A program made the translations under genes and the position numbers. From positions 8,253,198 through 8,317,197 of the forward strand of contig NC_041020.1 in assembly GCF_004193775.1 (NCBI RefSeq): a stretch of 64,000 nucleotides of DNA, given 5' to 3'. The stretch is from Glycine soja. Lineage: Eukaryota; Streptophyta; Magnoliopsida; Fabales; Fabaceae. Below the pieces are notes generated by a model that was not told where the DNA came from, did no database searches, and was given only the letters and a program-made list of their open reading frames with translations. Below are positions 47,291 to 57,125 of the stretch, piece after piece; position 1 is the stretch's first letter, and each line of letters begins with the position of its first letter.

Positions 47291-47948
47291 CGAATATTTG
47301 TTGACAACCTATAGTTTTTTTGTTTTGTTAATTCTAAAATAAGAATAAATATAGTGGTGGTTTTTAACTGCCTGTTTATGGTGGAATTTCATGTATGTAA
47401 TTGGAATATATATAATTTAACATGTTTCCACCATTGATTATTATCAACCACAAACAACTTGTTTATTTAGTTTGACAGAATCACAATTTTAAGTTCTTTT
47501 TATTTAAACAAGTAGTTGTTGTAACTTTCAATTAACAGAATTGTGAGATCAGTTGAATACACAAGAGATTTTAACATAATTAAGTATTATTGTATCATAT
47601 TCGAAAATAATCATTTTGATGGTTAATAATTTTATGGAATAATAATTCTATGAATCAAAGGATAGTTGTATTTTCAATTGAAATATATTTTGTTTGAGTG
47701 ACTTGGTAAAAATACTTTTTTAATATAATTATAGTATTTGATAAATATGGTGTTTTTGAAACAAATAAAAACTATAAATTTGATTGATGAACAAAGTTAA
47801 AATGTAAGTGAAGAAAAAGACTTGTAATATAAAAAGCTTTTGAAAGTAAATCAAATTGAAATGCAAGCAAAGATAAAATGGCAGAATGTAAAGAACAACA
47901 AATAAAAGAGTTTAAATTTAGATAAGAAATGGTGAGTGGAAGGAATTG

Positions 47949-48245
47949 TTGTTTTTGGTTTATAAGAGCAGAAATAAAGTGACAGGATATAAAAGAAATG
48001 AAGAGGAAATTGAGGCAACAAAAGGGTTATTTTATTTTAATGTAAGCAATGTATTTATAAAACATTATAATTAAAAGAGAGCTACTAACATGTAGATACC
48101 AACACTAACAGATCATGCCTAAAAAATAGGAATAAATCAATTTCATCCTATTAGTCAACATGGCTTTTATTTTCCTAAAAAATAGCATTAAAATATGATC
48201 TTTTGCAGTTTGTTAACCGGTTCCAATAGTCACATTGTTTCGACA
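47949..48245 (-). repeat. 3' LTR of the deleted copia element
   Basis: Homologous over about 290 bp with 51032-51326, including the shared word AAAGTGACA(G/A)GATATAAAAG. The two LTRs differ at a fair number of positions, so the insertion is not recent. Confidence 0.85.
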
Positions 48246-48487
48246 CTCCTCCTTGACTTTGGAACTGCAAACTCAAAGCTTTTGTCTCAAGTATTCAAGT
48301 TTGGCTTTTCAAAGTGCCTTGGTTAGAATGTCAACACTTTGATTCTCTATTTTGCATTACAATAACTTTACTTCTCATTCCCTTTGGACCTTTCTTAGAA
48401 GAAAAAAATTTATCTTGAAATGCTTTGTTTTGCCATAAAACATTGGATCATTGGAAGTTGAGATTGCAACCTGGCTGTCCACAAACA
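48246..48487 (-). pseudogene. Copia RNase H tail
   Basis: The minus strand gives MFVDSQVAIS, SNDPMFYGKTKHFKI, the closing part of copia RNase H ('DN-SAI-L--NPVFH-RTKHI-I'). It is separated from the upstream half by the solo LTR insertion and followed by the LTR. Confidence 0.75.
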
Positions 48488-49661
48488 TGAAATATAACAA
48501 ATCACACTAGAAGGGGGTTGAATTTAGTGTTAGATAAAATATAAAATTCTTTTGGACTGGATGATATTTGATAAATAAAATAGTTTGTAAGGACTCTCGT
48601 CTAGTGACTGAAGCATGTTTTCTTAAGCACAACAGGACTGTCGTCTAGTGATATATATAAATTGTGTTTTTAGTGAAAGACTTTTGTGCAAGAATGTATC
48701 AATAATATACTTTGAAATTACTTTGACAAGTTGAAGAAGAGCAATAAAAATACTTAGTTTTATACTGGTTCACTCAACCTGAGTTATATCTAGTTCTCCT
48801 TTACCAACCAGTAAAAGGTTCCACTAATCAAACTTGGTTACAACAAGTATTCTTTTTTGCCATTTCTGGCTTACAAGTATTCTAAATACCACTACTGGAA
48901 CAACCCTTAGACTCCCCCTGAATCCAAGAACACCAAAGTATAATTTAGTCGCTAAACTCTTGGCTTTCACAAACAAAAGCTAGGTTTAGAGTCAGAGATT
49001 CTTTTCAACACTCAAGGAGTGCGTTTGCAATGAAGTTTTCAATCTCACAACAAAGATTTGTATAATACAAAGGATGGACCCTCTAAGCTCAGTGTTTCTC
49101 TCTACATATGTTGTTCTTTTGTTTATTTTCTTGATTCATGACTTTATCACTTTTTTTGTACTTGTTCGTAAATTTTCTTCGAGTCCTTGATCTGCCTTTT
49201 ATACTCAAAGACTTGTGGTTGTGGAGAGGATTTTCAACATTGAATAATATGATTGTTGTTGATCTTGATCTTGTTTCCCGGTATAAACAAATATTGTGCG
49301 TCTTTGTTTGATACTGGATCAGAACTTTCCATAACTGTTACTCATAACTCAACATAGTTGTTAGACATATAAAAGGAAACATAAGATGAATTCACATATA
49401 TGTTCCTTTTAATAGAATCATATAATATGGAAAAAATGATTTCTTCAAGTAAATATGCATATTCAAATTGGTGTTTGGATGGATTGGACGTGTAATTCCT
49501 GCTTCTAGTAGACGAGGTATCCATTCATGAATAAGTCTTACCTCATGTTGCTTTTAGTCGTCAAGCATGTTGACTTACATGCAATAAAATGGTTAACACA
49601 AATTTATAGCTTTGTTTTCATCAAAACATTAAGAGATGTATGGATCATCTAGCTTCTGATA
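48488..49661 (-). mobile_element. SIRE/Maximus-like solo LTR inside copia RNase H
   Basis: The insert is flanked by AAACA at 48483-48487 and 49662-49666. In minus orientation it starts TATCAGAAGCTAG (canonical TG mutated to TA) with TGTTTTGATGAAAACAAAG shortly after, and ends TTATATTTCA. On the plus strand AGAAGGGGGTTGAATTTAG and TACTGGTTCACTCAACC are typical of these LTRs. It is 1174 bp without coding region. It shares layout with the solo LTR at 16370-17979. Confidence 0.8.
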
Positions 49662-50419
49662 AAACATCTATGTGCTTTCTTATTGTTCCATATCCAAATC
49701 TGTCACAACTTTCCTGATCCAATGAGCCTGATTCACTGCAGCAACAACAACTACATACCATGCTTATGCAATTGATTGAGCTATAACTTCTTGTTTTTTA
49801 GAACACCAAGAAAAACTCCAGGACCAAAAGTAAAACAATAAACATAGGTGCTTCTCATGTCATCAACACATCCTGCCCAATCACTATCAAAGTATCCATG
49901 AAGCTTAAAATTATGAGAATGAGAGTACGCCAGACCATAGTCTAAAGTGCTTTTAATATATCTAACAACTTGTTTGGCAACTTGCAAATGTACTTCACTG
50001 GCACAATGCATGAACCATGAAAGTATACTTACTGCAAACAAAATGTTAGGTCTGGTTGTAGTAAGATACAATAAACAACCAATTGGGCTTATGTAATGCA
50101 TTTCATGAACTTTGTCAACTCCATCATCTTTGCTAAATTTTTCCTCTTTATTCATTGAAGGAGTAGTACTTTTGCCATCCTCAATGCAAAACTTTTTAAG
50201 TATCTCCTTTGCATACTTCTTTTGGCATATAAAGACTCCATCATGATCTTGTTTTACTTTCATTCCCAGAGAAAAGGACATCAAACCAAGATCTGTCATC
50301 TCAAACACTTTGAGCATTTCAACTTTGAACTCCAACATTAGTTTTTCATCAATGCTTGTCACACGAAGGTCATCAACATAGATAGAAACTATGATTAAAT
50401 CAACAGGAACCAGTTTCAC
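49662..50419 (-). pseudogene. Copia reverse transcriptase C-terminal half and RNase H start
   Basis: An open frame of 212 residues (50419-49781) includes IYVDDLRVTSIDEKLM with the catalytic YVDD, FEMTDLGLMSFSLGMKVKQD, FICQKKYAKEILKKFCIE, SPIGCLLYLTTTRPNILFAV and GYFDSDWAGCVDDMRSTYVY. These are the standard Ty1/copia blocks. AHWIRKVVTDL and related RNase H residues continue to 49690 with stops. The first residue after the deletion junction lies a few codons before YVDD. Confidence 0.9.
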
Positions 50420-50451
50420 ATAGATAGAAACTATGATTAAATAAACACTAA

Positions 50452-50934
50452 TCAGATGGTTGATATGTCTTTTGACTTCTCTAACATTGATATCTTCGAT
50501 TCATACTTTTCAAGTACAATAACCAGAATTTTCTGCACTATTCTTTCATTGGAAAAGTCTTTCCTAAGAAGTTGCACTTTATTTGCTATGCTTAAAATCC
50601 GATCAACATATCCTTTAATTGTTTTAGTCTCCTTCATGCTCCGCATCTTGAACTCTGACCAAGTTGAACACTTGCTTGCCTTTGGTTCTTTTACAGCCTT
50701 GATATTTGATTTGAGATAATCCCAATTCTCTTTGGTAGACTTGAAGTTCATAATTCTGGTAAAAATGATTTTTGTCATAGTAGAAAAAAGGAAATTTTTA
50801 GCCTTAACCTTTCTTGTCTTCCTTTCTTTGTGATTCTTCATTTGAGCCATTGTTGGATTTGAAGGCAATTCCAAAATGTCATAGTTTTCTCCTACTACCT
50901 CCCAAAGATCCATCACTTCAAGATGAGTGGTCAT
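50452..50934 (-). pseudogene. Copia gag (UBN2-type) fragment
   Basis: A 160-residue frame with MTTHLEVMDLWEVV, KAKNFLFSTM, STKENWDYLKSNI, WSEFKMRSMKETKTIKGYVD and VLEKYESKISMLEKSKDIS matches the gag (UBN2/Retrotran_gag_2) fold of plant copia. It breaks at the deletion junction at about 50420-50450, where AGATAGAAACTATGATTAAA occurs on both sides. Confidence 0.9.
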
Positions 50935-51031
50935 CCTTGCAGCCTATAACTACATATGATGTTTCTCACTGCATTATGGTTTCTCTCAACTCACAGATCC
51001 CTCAAAGATAAGAGTTCTGATACCAATTTCT

Positions 51032-51326
51032 TGTTTATGGTTTATAAGAGCAGAAATAAAGTGACAAGATATAAAAGAAGTGAAGAGGAAATTGAGGCTA
51101 TGGAAGGGTTATTTTGTTCAGATGTAAGTAACGTATTTATAAAACATTATAACTGAAAGAGAGTTGCTAACAAATAGATAACAACACTAACAGATTATGC
51201 CTAAAAAATAAGAGTAAGTCAGTTTCATCATATCAGTCAACATGACTTTTATTTTCCTAAAATATAGCATAAAAATATGATTTTTTACTGTTTATTAAAC
51301 GATTCTAACAGTTGCATCGTTCAACA
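51032..51326 (-). repeat. 5' LTR of the deleted copia element
   Basis: Pairs with 47949-48245. In minus orientation it starts TGTTGAACGATGCAACTG and ends ACCATAAACA, ahead of the primer-binding site. Confidence 0.85.
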
Positions 51327-52434
51327 AGAATTAAGAGTTTGAAGAGTATATAACTTCAATAACTTATTTCATCTTCAAACTCATTTGATGCTTTTAATTC
51401 ACAATTCATCGGTCCTAAACATATTTGATGCTTTTTTGAGGAGTATATAACTTCAATAACTTTTCTTCATCTTCATAGCTTTATTATCCTAAACATGTCA
51501 TCGGTCCCTTGTAAATTTATAACCCGTTTCAATCAAGCATCAAATATAACATCAGTATTAATTATGCTCTTTGAATTAATTCCACTTCAATAAATCTTCT
51601 AAGTTCTCATACTTAGAAAATTTTACTTGCATCCCTAACACCGCCACTATTTATAATTGATAACCGCCAAGATTAATCACCAAACAAACATTCACTCAAT
51701 TTGACGAAAATGACCCAATTGCATACTTAACAAAACAAAAGGAGCCAATTGCATATTTAAAAAACTAACAGACCTAATTGAGTACTTAAAATAAACTAAG
51801 GGACTAAGTTGAATATTAAGCCTAAAATAATAAAACAAATACATACAACACATTGATCTTTGAATAGTTTTGATATCAACTGTTCATGCATCAAGCACTG
51901 AGGGCATTCTATAACTGCAAACAGTCGAAGTTAATTTTGATGAAAGGGGAGGATAGAGAAGAGAAAGGGAGTGCAATTTAATTAGGTGTTTGAACCTGAC
52001 ATTATCTTGACACGTACGTTTCTCAACTAAGTTGTCTGGAGGCAGAACCTTTGTCAATGCGACGATGGTGGATCTTCTACATCACTGTCGGTTGTTTCAT
52101 AGGTTTTCTCTTTCTAATTAAATTGTCAATTTAATGTTGCTTTAACGGTTGAAGTGGGGAAGAATTATTTTGTGGAAATGAAAGAAGCTTATGTAAAGGC
52201 ACAGATAGCACTTTAGATCAGTGTTTAGAAAAAGTGTCATTTAAATTAAAGTAACGTCTATATATGTAGGTGGGTGTGAAGAAGATATTTGGAAATTGAG
52301 CATAGTAAGTTGAGTCCGTTTGCTTCTTCTTGGTATGGTTCTAACATGGCAACAATAGAGGACACATTCGTGTGCTATATTCTTGCGAATTGTACAATCT
52401 TTTGTCTTTCAATAACAAATCTCATTGATTTGAA

Positions 52435-52438
<4 letters not shown>

Positions 52439-52501
<63 letters not shown>
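52439..52501. repeat. (TA)n microsatellite
   Basis: About 31 uninterrupted TA units. Confidence 0.95.
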
Positions 52502-52503
<2 letters not shown>

Positions 52504-52851
52504 CAAAATTAGTGTAAATGTGTAATAGCTAATTACTTATATAGGTGGTAATTTTACAATTTACAAAGAATTTATATTATTATAATTTTTAATATTTTTT
52601 AAATAATTTTTCAAAAAATATAAAAAAAGATTATGTATACTGATGGGGTTAAATAATTTTATATTTACACATGCCTTATATTAACTTATAGAATATAATA
52701 TAAAATTAATAATCAATACAAAGATAAGATAAATTCATCCATAATATTTATTTTTGTTTCGGCTAATAATAACAACTAAGAGACATGTAACTGTTGTCCA
52801 GTGATTTTACTTTATTTTAAATTTCACTTTTTTTTAAATATCTTTAAATTC

Positions 52852-52863
52852 GGGGGGGGGGGG
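52852..52863 (+). repeat. Poly-G tract (12 G)
   Basis: Twelve consecutive G residues followed by AGTGATA in AT-rich DNA, the third such run in the window. Confidence 0.9.
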
Positions 52864-53250
52864 AGTGATATTTTTATGAATAAATTTTAAATATAAAATT
52901 CACTTAATCACTAACTTTGAAATAAAAATGCACTATTTTATTAAATACAATGAATAAAAATAAATAGAAACTAAAGTTAAAATGCATCATAATTTTAGGA
53001 ATCAAAACATATTTAAGTTATATTTTTATATTAATTATATCTCTTAAGTCTTAGGGTGCGTTTGATTTGCTAAAAAATAAAGGACTGGATAATAGAAAAA
53101 TATTTGTCCAACACTATATTTAAAAAAAGATCGAAGGACAATACAAAACAAAAAATGATGGACTTAATAAATACCCAAAAACTTGTAACTCACTGAACCC
53201 TGGTACAACCTTTTGTTCAGTGTCTAACAAAAGTAAAAATATAATACTAT

Positions 53251-53590
53251 CCCAATTTACCTCCCTCCTCCGCTCCGCTATACCCTTCATCGCGGATCTC
53301 TCGAACCGCGCCTCTCTCTCCATTCTCGCCATCCCCAACGCCTACCTCACCACCGATGACCGCTTTTCCTCGGCCGCCCTCGGACGTCCTCCTCCAGTTC
53401 CTCTCTTAGTCCAACCTCCGCACCCTCCCCTCCTTCGGCAAACTCATCACCATGCTCCTTCAAACCACTGGCCGCGCCATTGACAACTTCGACTCCGTGA
53501 ACCTCACCCGCGACTCCCAATCTAGCGTCATCTAGATCTGCTCCCCTGCGCCTTACTCCCCCTCCAACACCACACTCCTCTCCTTCATAA
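53251..53590 (+). pseudogene. Captured fasciclin-like arabinogalactan protein fragment
   Basis: The plus strand reads FTSLLRSAIPFIADLSNRAS, LSILAIPNAYLTTDDRFSSA, then a one-base shift, DVLLQFLS, a stop, SNLRTLPSFGKLITMLLQTT, GRAIDNFDSVNLTRDSQSS, a stop, and SPAPYSPSNTTLLSFIK. This is the N-terminal fasciclin domain of a plant FLA with similarity to the FLA4/SOS5 class: H1-like 'SLTLLAVPN', 'LLQTTGRATDNFGSVNLTRD'. FLAs are GPI-anchored, secreted wall proteins. The N-terminal signal peptide and everything after 'SLIK' are missing. DNA is markedly GC-rich in contrast with the subterminal parts. Two stops and a frameshift: no product expected. Confidence 0.85.
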
Positions 53591-53885
53591 AGAAGTGTGA
53601 CGATGCCAAAAAATCACTTAGCGTTACTGCGCTGCAACAGATCGCGCTAAACTTCCTCCTCGCCGATAGTGACATGTTGTCAGTGGCGCTAACCTGGTTC
53701 TTTTGGCTTGTCATGAACCATCCTGCCGTGGAAGAGAAGATCCTTGTAGAGCTAACAATGGCGATTACTTCCACTCGCAGCGGCGATCAGTGGCACTGGA
53801 CGAAGGAGGTAATGGACTTCAAAGAAGCGGAGAAATTTGTTTACTTAAAAGCATTGTTAGCCGAAATAGTGCGTGATAATAAATT
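53591..53885 (+). pseudogene. Captured CYP86-type cytochrome P450 fragment
   Basis: Directly after the fasciclin fragment, and in the same frame, come KKCDDAKKSLSVTALQQIAL, NFLLADSDMLSVALTWFFWL, VMNHPAVEEKILVELTMAI, SGDQWHW, EAEKFVYLKALLAEIVR. This is the I-helix to K-helix part of a CYP86-clan P450, a fatty acid omega-hydroxylase family of cutin/suberin synthesis. The oxygen-activation motif 'AGRDTSS' is altered to ADSDMLS. The K-helix ExxR is present as EIVR. The fragment stops shortly after it and runs into AT-rich element DNA. There is no heme-binding Cys region. The frame is open from 53588 to 53890, so a short fusion peptide could be translated. Confidence 0.85.
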
Positions 53886-54155
53886 TTGTTAAATAATAAA
53901 TTAGTTTAAAAAGTTTCAAAATCTTGTTCTATATCTTTTCCTAGTGCAAACCAAACATTGCATAATACAAAAGGGTATTTTAAACTTATAATATTTTGTT
54001 CAGTATGTAAGTACATTAAACAAGATATAACATAAAATTATTTATACTGTGTATCGACCACCTACATAGAGTATAAAAAATTGTCCTTTGACTCAACTAC
54101 TTATTTAGTGTTGTTCTTTGTGTTTTGTCTTTTTAGCAAATCAAACACACTCTTA

Positions 54156-54640
54156 TAGATGTCCTTTCAAAAAAAGAGTCGTATAGATGTTGAAATTTAT
54201 CTTTTTTTCATTAAATTAAAGTAACGGGGCCAGGGGTATCAATCTCTAGAGCATTGCTTGTTTATAAAAATCATTATATCATGTTATTTATAATTTGTCA
54301 TGGAATAAATCTTGTTGAAAGAAGAATATTTATTTAGTATACATTCACAATCTCCAATAAAAATTAGTCATCAATTTTAACCGAAAGTAATTCGAACCAA
54401 TAAGATGATAAACAAAAACTCGGACAAGTAAAGTTGCTTATTTAATGAGGTTTTAGTTTTACCAACAAAATCTTTTGGTGCCCCGAGATGAGAAGCTTGA
54501 CATATATTGTGGTAGTGGACATAATGGCGAGATCTTGCAGAATAAGGTACCGGCTGGGTAGTAGACTAGTAGTTTTAGAAAGAGAGTCATTGCCATCCCG
54601 TGACAAGAACTAACGCTTAATTCACGAGTATCTTAGCTGG
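54156..54640. other. Intergenic spacer
   Basis: No gene or repeat was recognised between the Harbinger-like element and the inverted repeat that follows. Confidence 0.5.
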
Positions 54641-54644
54641 CAAA

Positions 54645-55830
54645 CCTCCAATTAGAGGTTTTTTTTACTAACTGGATGCAATTTTTTTTTTTGCTTTTTT
54701 TTTAATTAGGGGTAATTTTTAAATTATTTTTCAGAAACGGATAAGTCATAAAAATTATTATCACTTAAATTTTTTTATAATTTTAATTTTTTTTAACTGA
54801 AATCGTAAATAACTTTATAACTTTCATGTAACTTTTCCTCTTCTATGACTTCAAAGTCGTGTTTTTTTTTTTTTGCTTTTATAATTTTAAAGTCGTAATT
54901 TTTACGACTTTAAAGTTGTAAATTTCCTTTTTTTTCACTTTTATTTTTTCTGTTTATATTTTATTTTATTTTGTTTTTAATTTTTTTAAAAATGTAAAAA
55001 ATCTTATTTATTTAATTATTAAATAAATATTTTTAATTTTACTTGTTATTAATTTTATCTAATAAATTGTATATTTTTATGGTTATATTTAATATTTTAC
55101 ATATTTTATAATGTTGTTTTATTTAAAATATATATATTTTTAATATTATTTTATTTAATTTATTTTGTATATTTAAAACTTAGATAATCTTTTTAATAAA
55201 AATAGATACTAACTTGTATATATAATGAGATAGATGAACTAATTTCAAGTAGACTTAAGAAATATTCATTGTGTAAAATTGAAGGACACAATTGTACTAA
55301 TTATTTAAATTTTAAATATAAAAAATATATTAAATAAAATAATATTAAAAAAATATAATATATTTTAAATAAAAAACATTAAAAAATATAACATATTAAA
55401 TAAAAACATAAAAAATACACAACTTATTAAGTAAAACTAATAACAAGTAAAATTAAAAATATTTATTTAATAATTAAATAAATAAAATTATTTAAATTTT
55501 TTAAAAATTGAAAACAAAACAAAACAAAATATAAACAAAAAAAATCATAGTGAAAAAAGGGATTTACAACTTTGAAGTCATAATCCATTAAAAAAATTTT
55601 ACACTTCAAAATCGTAAAAGAATAAAAACTTATAACTTTGAAGTTGTAAAAAAAAAATTACACTAAAGTCATAAAATTATTTACTATTTTAGTTAAAAAA
55701 AATAAAGTCGCATGTAACACTTGTTACAACTTATCCCTTTTAAAAAATAATTTAATAATTACCCCCAATTGGAAAAAAAGAAAAAAAATTGCACCCATTT
55801 AATAACAAAGTCCCAATTAGACTACTACTC
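54645..55830. repeat. Long inverted repeat (foldback element), arms of about 500-550 bp
   Basis: The left half (54645-55200) pairs with the reverse complement of the right half (55280-55830): CAATTAG/CTAATTG ends, GGATGCAATTTTTTTTTT / GGGTGCAATTTTTTTTCTTT, TTAATTAGGGGTAATTTTT / CCAATTGGGGGTAATTATT, GGATAAGTCATAA / GGGATAAGTTGTAA, and ACGACTTTAAAGTTGTAAAT / ATGACTTCAAAGTTGTAAAT. The centre, about 55200-55280, is short. No coding region. It could be a non-autonomous Mutator-like or foldback element. The target duplication was not identified. A transcript across it would form a hairpin of more than 500 bp. Confidence 0.75.
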
Positions 55831-57125
55831 AGTCGTCGCTAATACTTTTCAAAATATACTTTATTTGTCAAATATTATGAATATTCAATTTTATCCGGGT
55901 ATATTTTTATCTTTTAAATAAAAAGTATTTAAAATATTTTTTTAAAAGAAAAGAAAAAGAAAAAATTATAAAAGATATGACAATTACAAGAAAACTTAGT
56001 CATCAAAAGATATTTTAGTTACAAAGCCGTAATACAAAGCCGGAAGCCTAAAAATAAAGAAATTATGGTATAGTAGAATCAGTTAGATACTTAGAGATCA
56101 AATTATTTTATTTTTAAATTATAAAAGAGACCCATTAGCACTGAGGACTAAACCTAAAAAAGCCACTCGGATCACGCTACTACTAAGACTCAAATTCTGT
56201 TCTTGGAGATCAAGTTTTGCTTTGTCTACATTTGTCTTTCTCCCTTTCCGTTTGATATATTTCATTCCTCCATTATGTCAATAATATTATATTGTTCTGC
56301 GTTTTACTTGTTGTATCTAATTATTGTACCATCATGTTTCAATATCGTAATATTCAGAATTTTAGCAATATGCTGCCATCTAATCTTTGTGCTTGTGTTG
56401 CATTGCTACCTATTAAGTGTAGACATTAGGATACCATGCTTTTCTTTTTTCTTTTTACGTATTCATGAGTTACTTGTTTTTTTTTTCTTTCATTACATTT
56501 TCTAGCCTTTTTTTTTGTTTTATGAGATAGATACCAACGTGTTTTTACATAGGATTAGAAAATTAGGATCCTTGAAAAAAAATAGCTTTTTATATTCAGT
56601 TTTTTTAGCCTTTAGTTTGTTTTTTTCTAATAATAATAAGGAAAATAAAAAAGGGAGCGTGGCTTTAGATTGAGTAGAAATGTGAATATTTGCTTTTCCT
56701 GTATCTCCCGTTTCTTTATGTTTTAGAATAAAGTTGGAGACTTCTGGTTGCCTAATTAATTAATGTATAGAATTATTTATATTTTTTATCCAAATAAAAA
56801 TGACAATGAAAAAGTTAAAAAAAATATTTGTTTCAAGAGTTTAACTCATTCATGTTGTGGTTTCAAATAAAAATAAGTCTTTAAATTCATGAAATGGTTC
56901 ATGATATTAATTGAGTAGCAATTTTACTTTGATGTTACTTAAACTATAAAAGTTCATAAAATAATTATTTTCTATTTAAAACTTTTGTGTATGGGTTTTT
57001 TTCTTGATAAAAATAAATAAAAGTGTTCTTTTTATAAAATAATAAAAATAAAAAATATTTTCTTGGAATAAAATAAATATATATAAAATTATGAGATTTT
57101 GCGTAATTAATTATAGGTACTATTT
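55831..57125. other. AT-rich intergenic DNA
   Basis: No gene or repeat was recognised. The 56203-56505 frame is a Cys/Phe/Tyr-rich run with no similarity I know and is unlikely to be a gene. Confidence 0.5.

Larger units (their letters stand above)
47948..51327 (-). mobile_element. Deleted Ty1/copia element, gag joined to reverse transcriptase
   Basis: Two LTRs in direct orientation (about 47949-48245 and 51032-51326) share GGTTTATAAGAGCAGAAATA, AGAGGAAATTGAGGC and CTAACAGAT-ATGCCTAAAAA. GAATT occurs on both sides (47943-47947 and 51328-51332) as target duplication. The minus-strand TTGGTATCAGAAC at about 51014-51026 is the primer-binding site. Gag is followed at once by the YVDD part of reverse transcriptase, so protease, integrase and half of reverse transcriptase are deleted. 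RNase H is split by a solo LTR (48488-49661). Confidence 0.85.
47373..51640. mobile_element. LTR-type insertion (probable solo LTR) in the right TIR of the Pack-MULE
   Basis: The insert starts TGTTTATGGTGG and ends CATCCCTAACA (TG...CA) and is flanked by CTGCC (47368-47372) and CCGCC (51641-51645), one mismatch. Removing it reconnects the inner and outer halves of the MULE TIR. Taking out the copia element inside leaves about 0.9 kb without coding, hence a probable solo LTR. Confidence 0.7.
46500..51822. mobile_element. Pack-MULE (Mutator-like) with homoserine kinase fragment, multiply invaded
   Basis: The left TIR starts GGCTTAATACTCAATTTGG at 46500. The right TIR, in reverse complement, starts GGCTTAATATTCAACTTAG at 51822. 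The homology extends about 180 bp inward through GTCCCTTAGTTTATTTTAAG. Both ends are flanked by TAAAATAAT (46491-46499 and 51823-51831), a 9-bp target duplication characteristic of Mutator-like elements. The right TIR is split at 47372 by inserted LTR sequence, and its inner part is at about 47310-47372. Without insertions the element is about 1.05 kb and contains only the captured fragment between the TIRs, with no transposase. Confidence 0.85.
51832..53050. other. Intergenic DNA between two gene-carrying transposons
   Basis: No gene was recognised. It contains a (TA)n run at 52439-52501 and a 12-G run at 52852-52863, both listed separately. The 52289-52525 frame is mostly Ile-Tyr from the TA repeat and is not a gene. 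Confidence 0.6.
53054..54152. mobile_element. PIF/Harbinger-like element carrying two host gene fragments
   Basis: The left end reads GGGTGCGTTTGATTTGCTAA. The right end in reverse complement reads GAGTGTGTTTGATTTGCTAA. The TIRs agree at 21 of 24 positions. TTA on each side (53051-53053 and 54153-54155) is the 3-bp TWA target duplication of PIF/Harbinger elements. The 1.1-kb interior has no transposase. It contains a fasciclin-like protein fragment joined to a P450 fragment on the plus strand, with AT-rich subterminal sequence on both sides. It is a non-autonomous gene-carrying element analogous to Pack-MULEs. Confidence 0.8.

Noticed and set aside
52289..52525. A frame with a long Ile-Tyr run
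   Set aside because: Translation of the TA microsatellite.
53220..53483. An 87-residue frame taken as a gene in its own right
   Set aside because: Its first half is real fasciclin sequence, but it then slips into a Pro/His-rich run after a frameshift. The true continuation is in another frame.
56203..56505. A 100-residue hydrophobic frame
   Set aside because: Phe/Tyr/Cys-rich by virtue of T-rich DNA. No conserved motif or context for a membrane protein gene.
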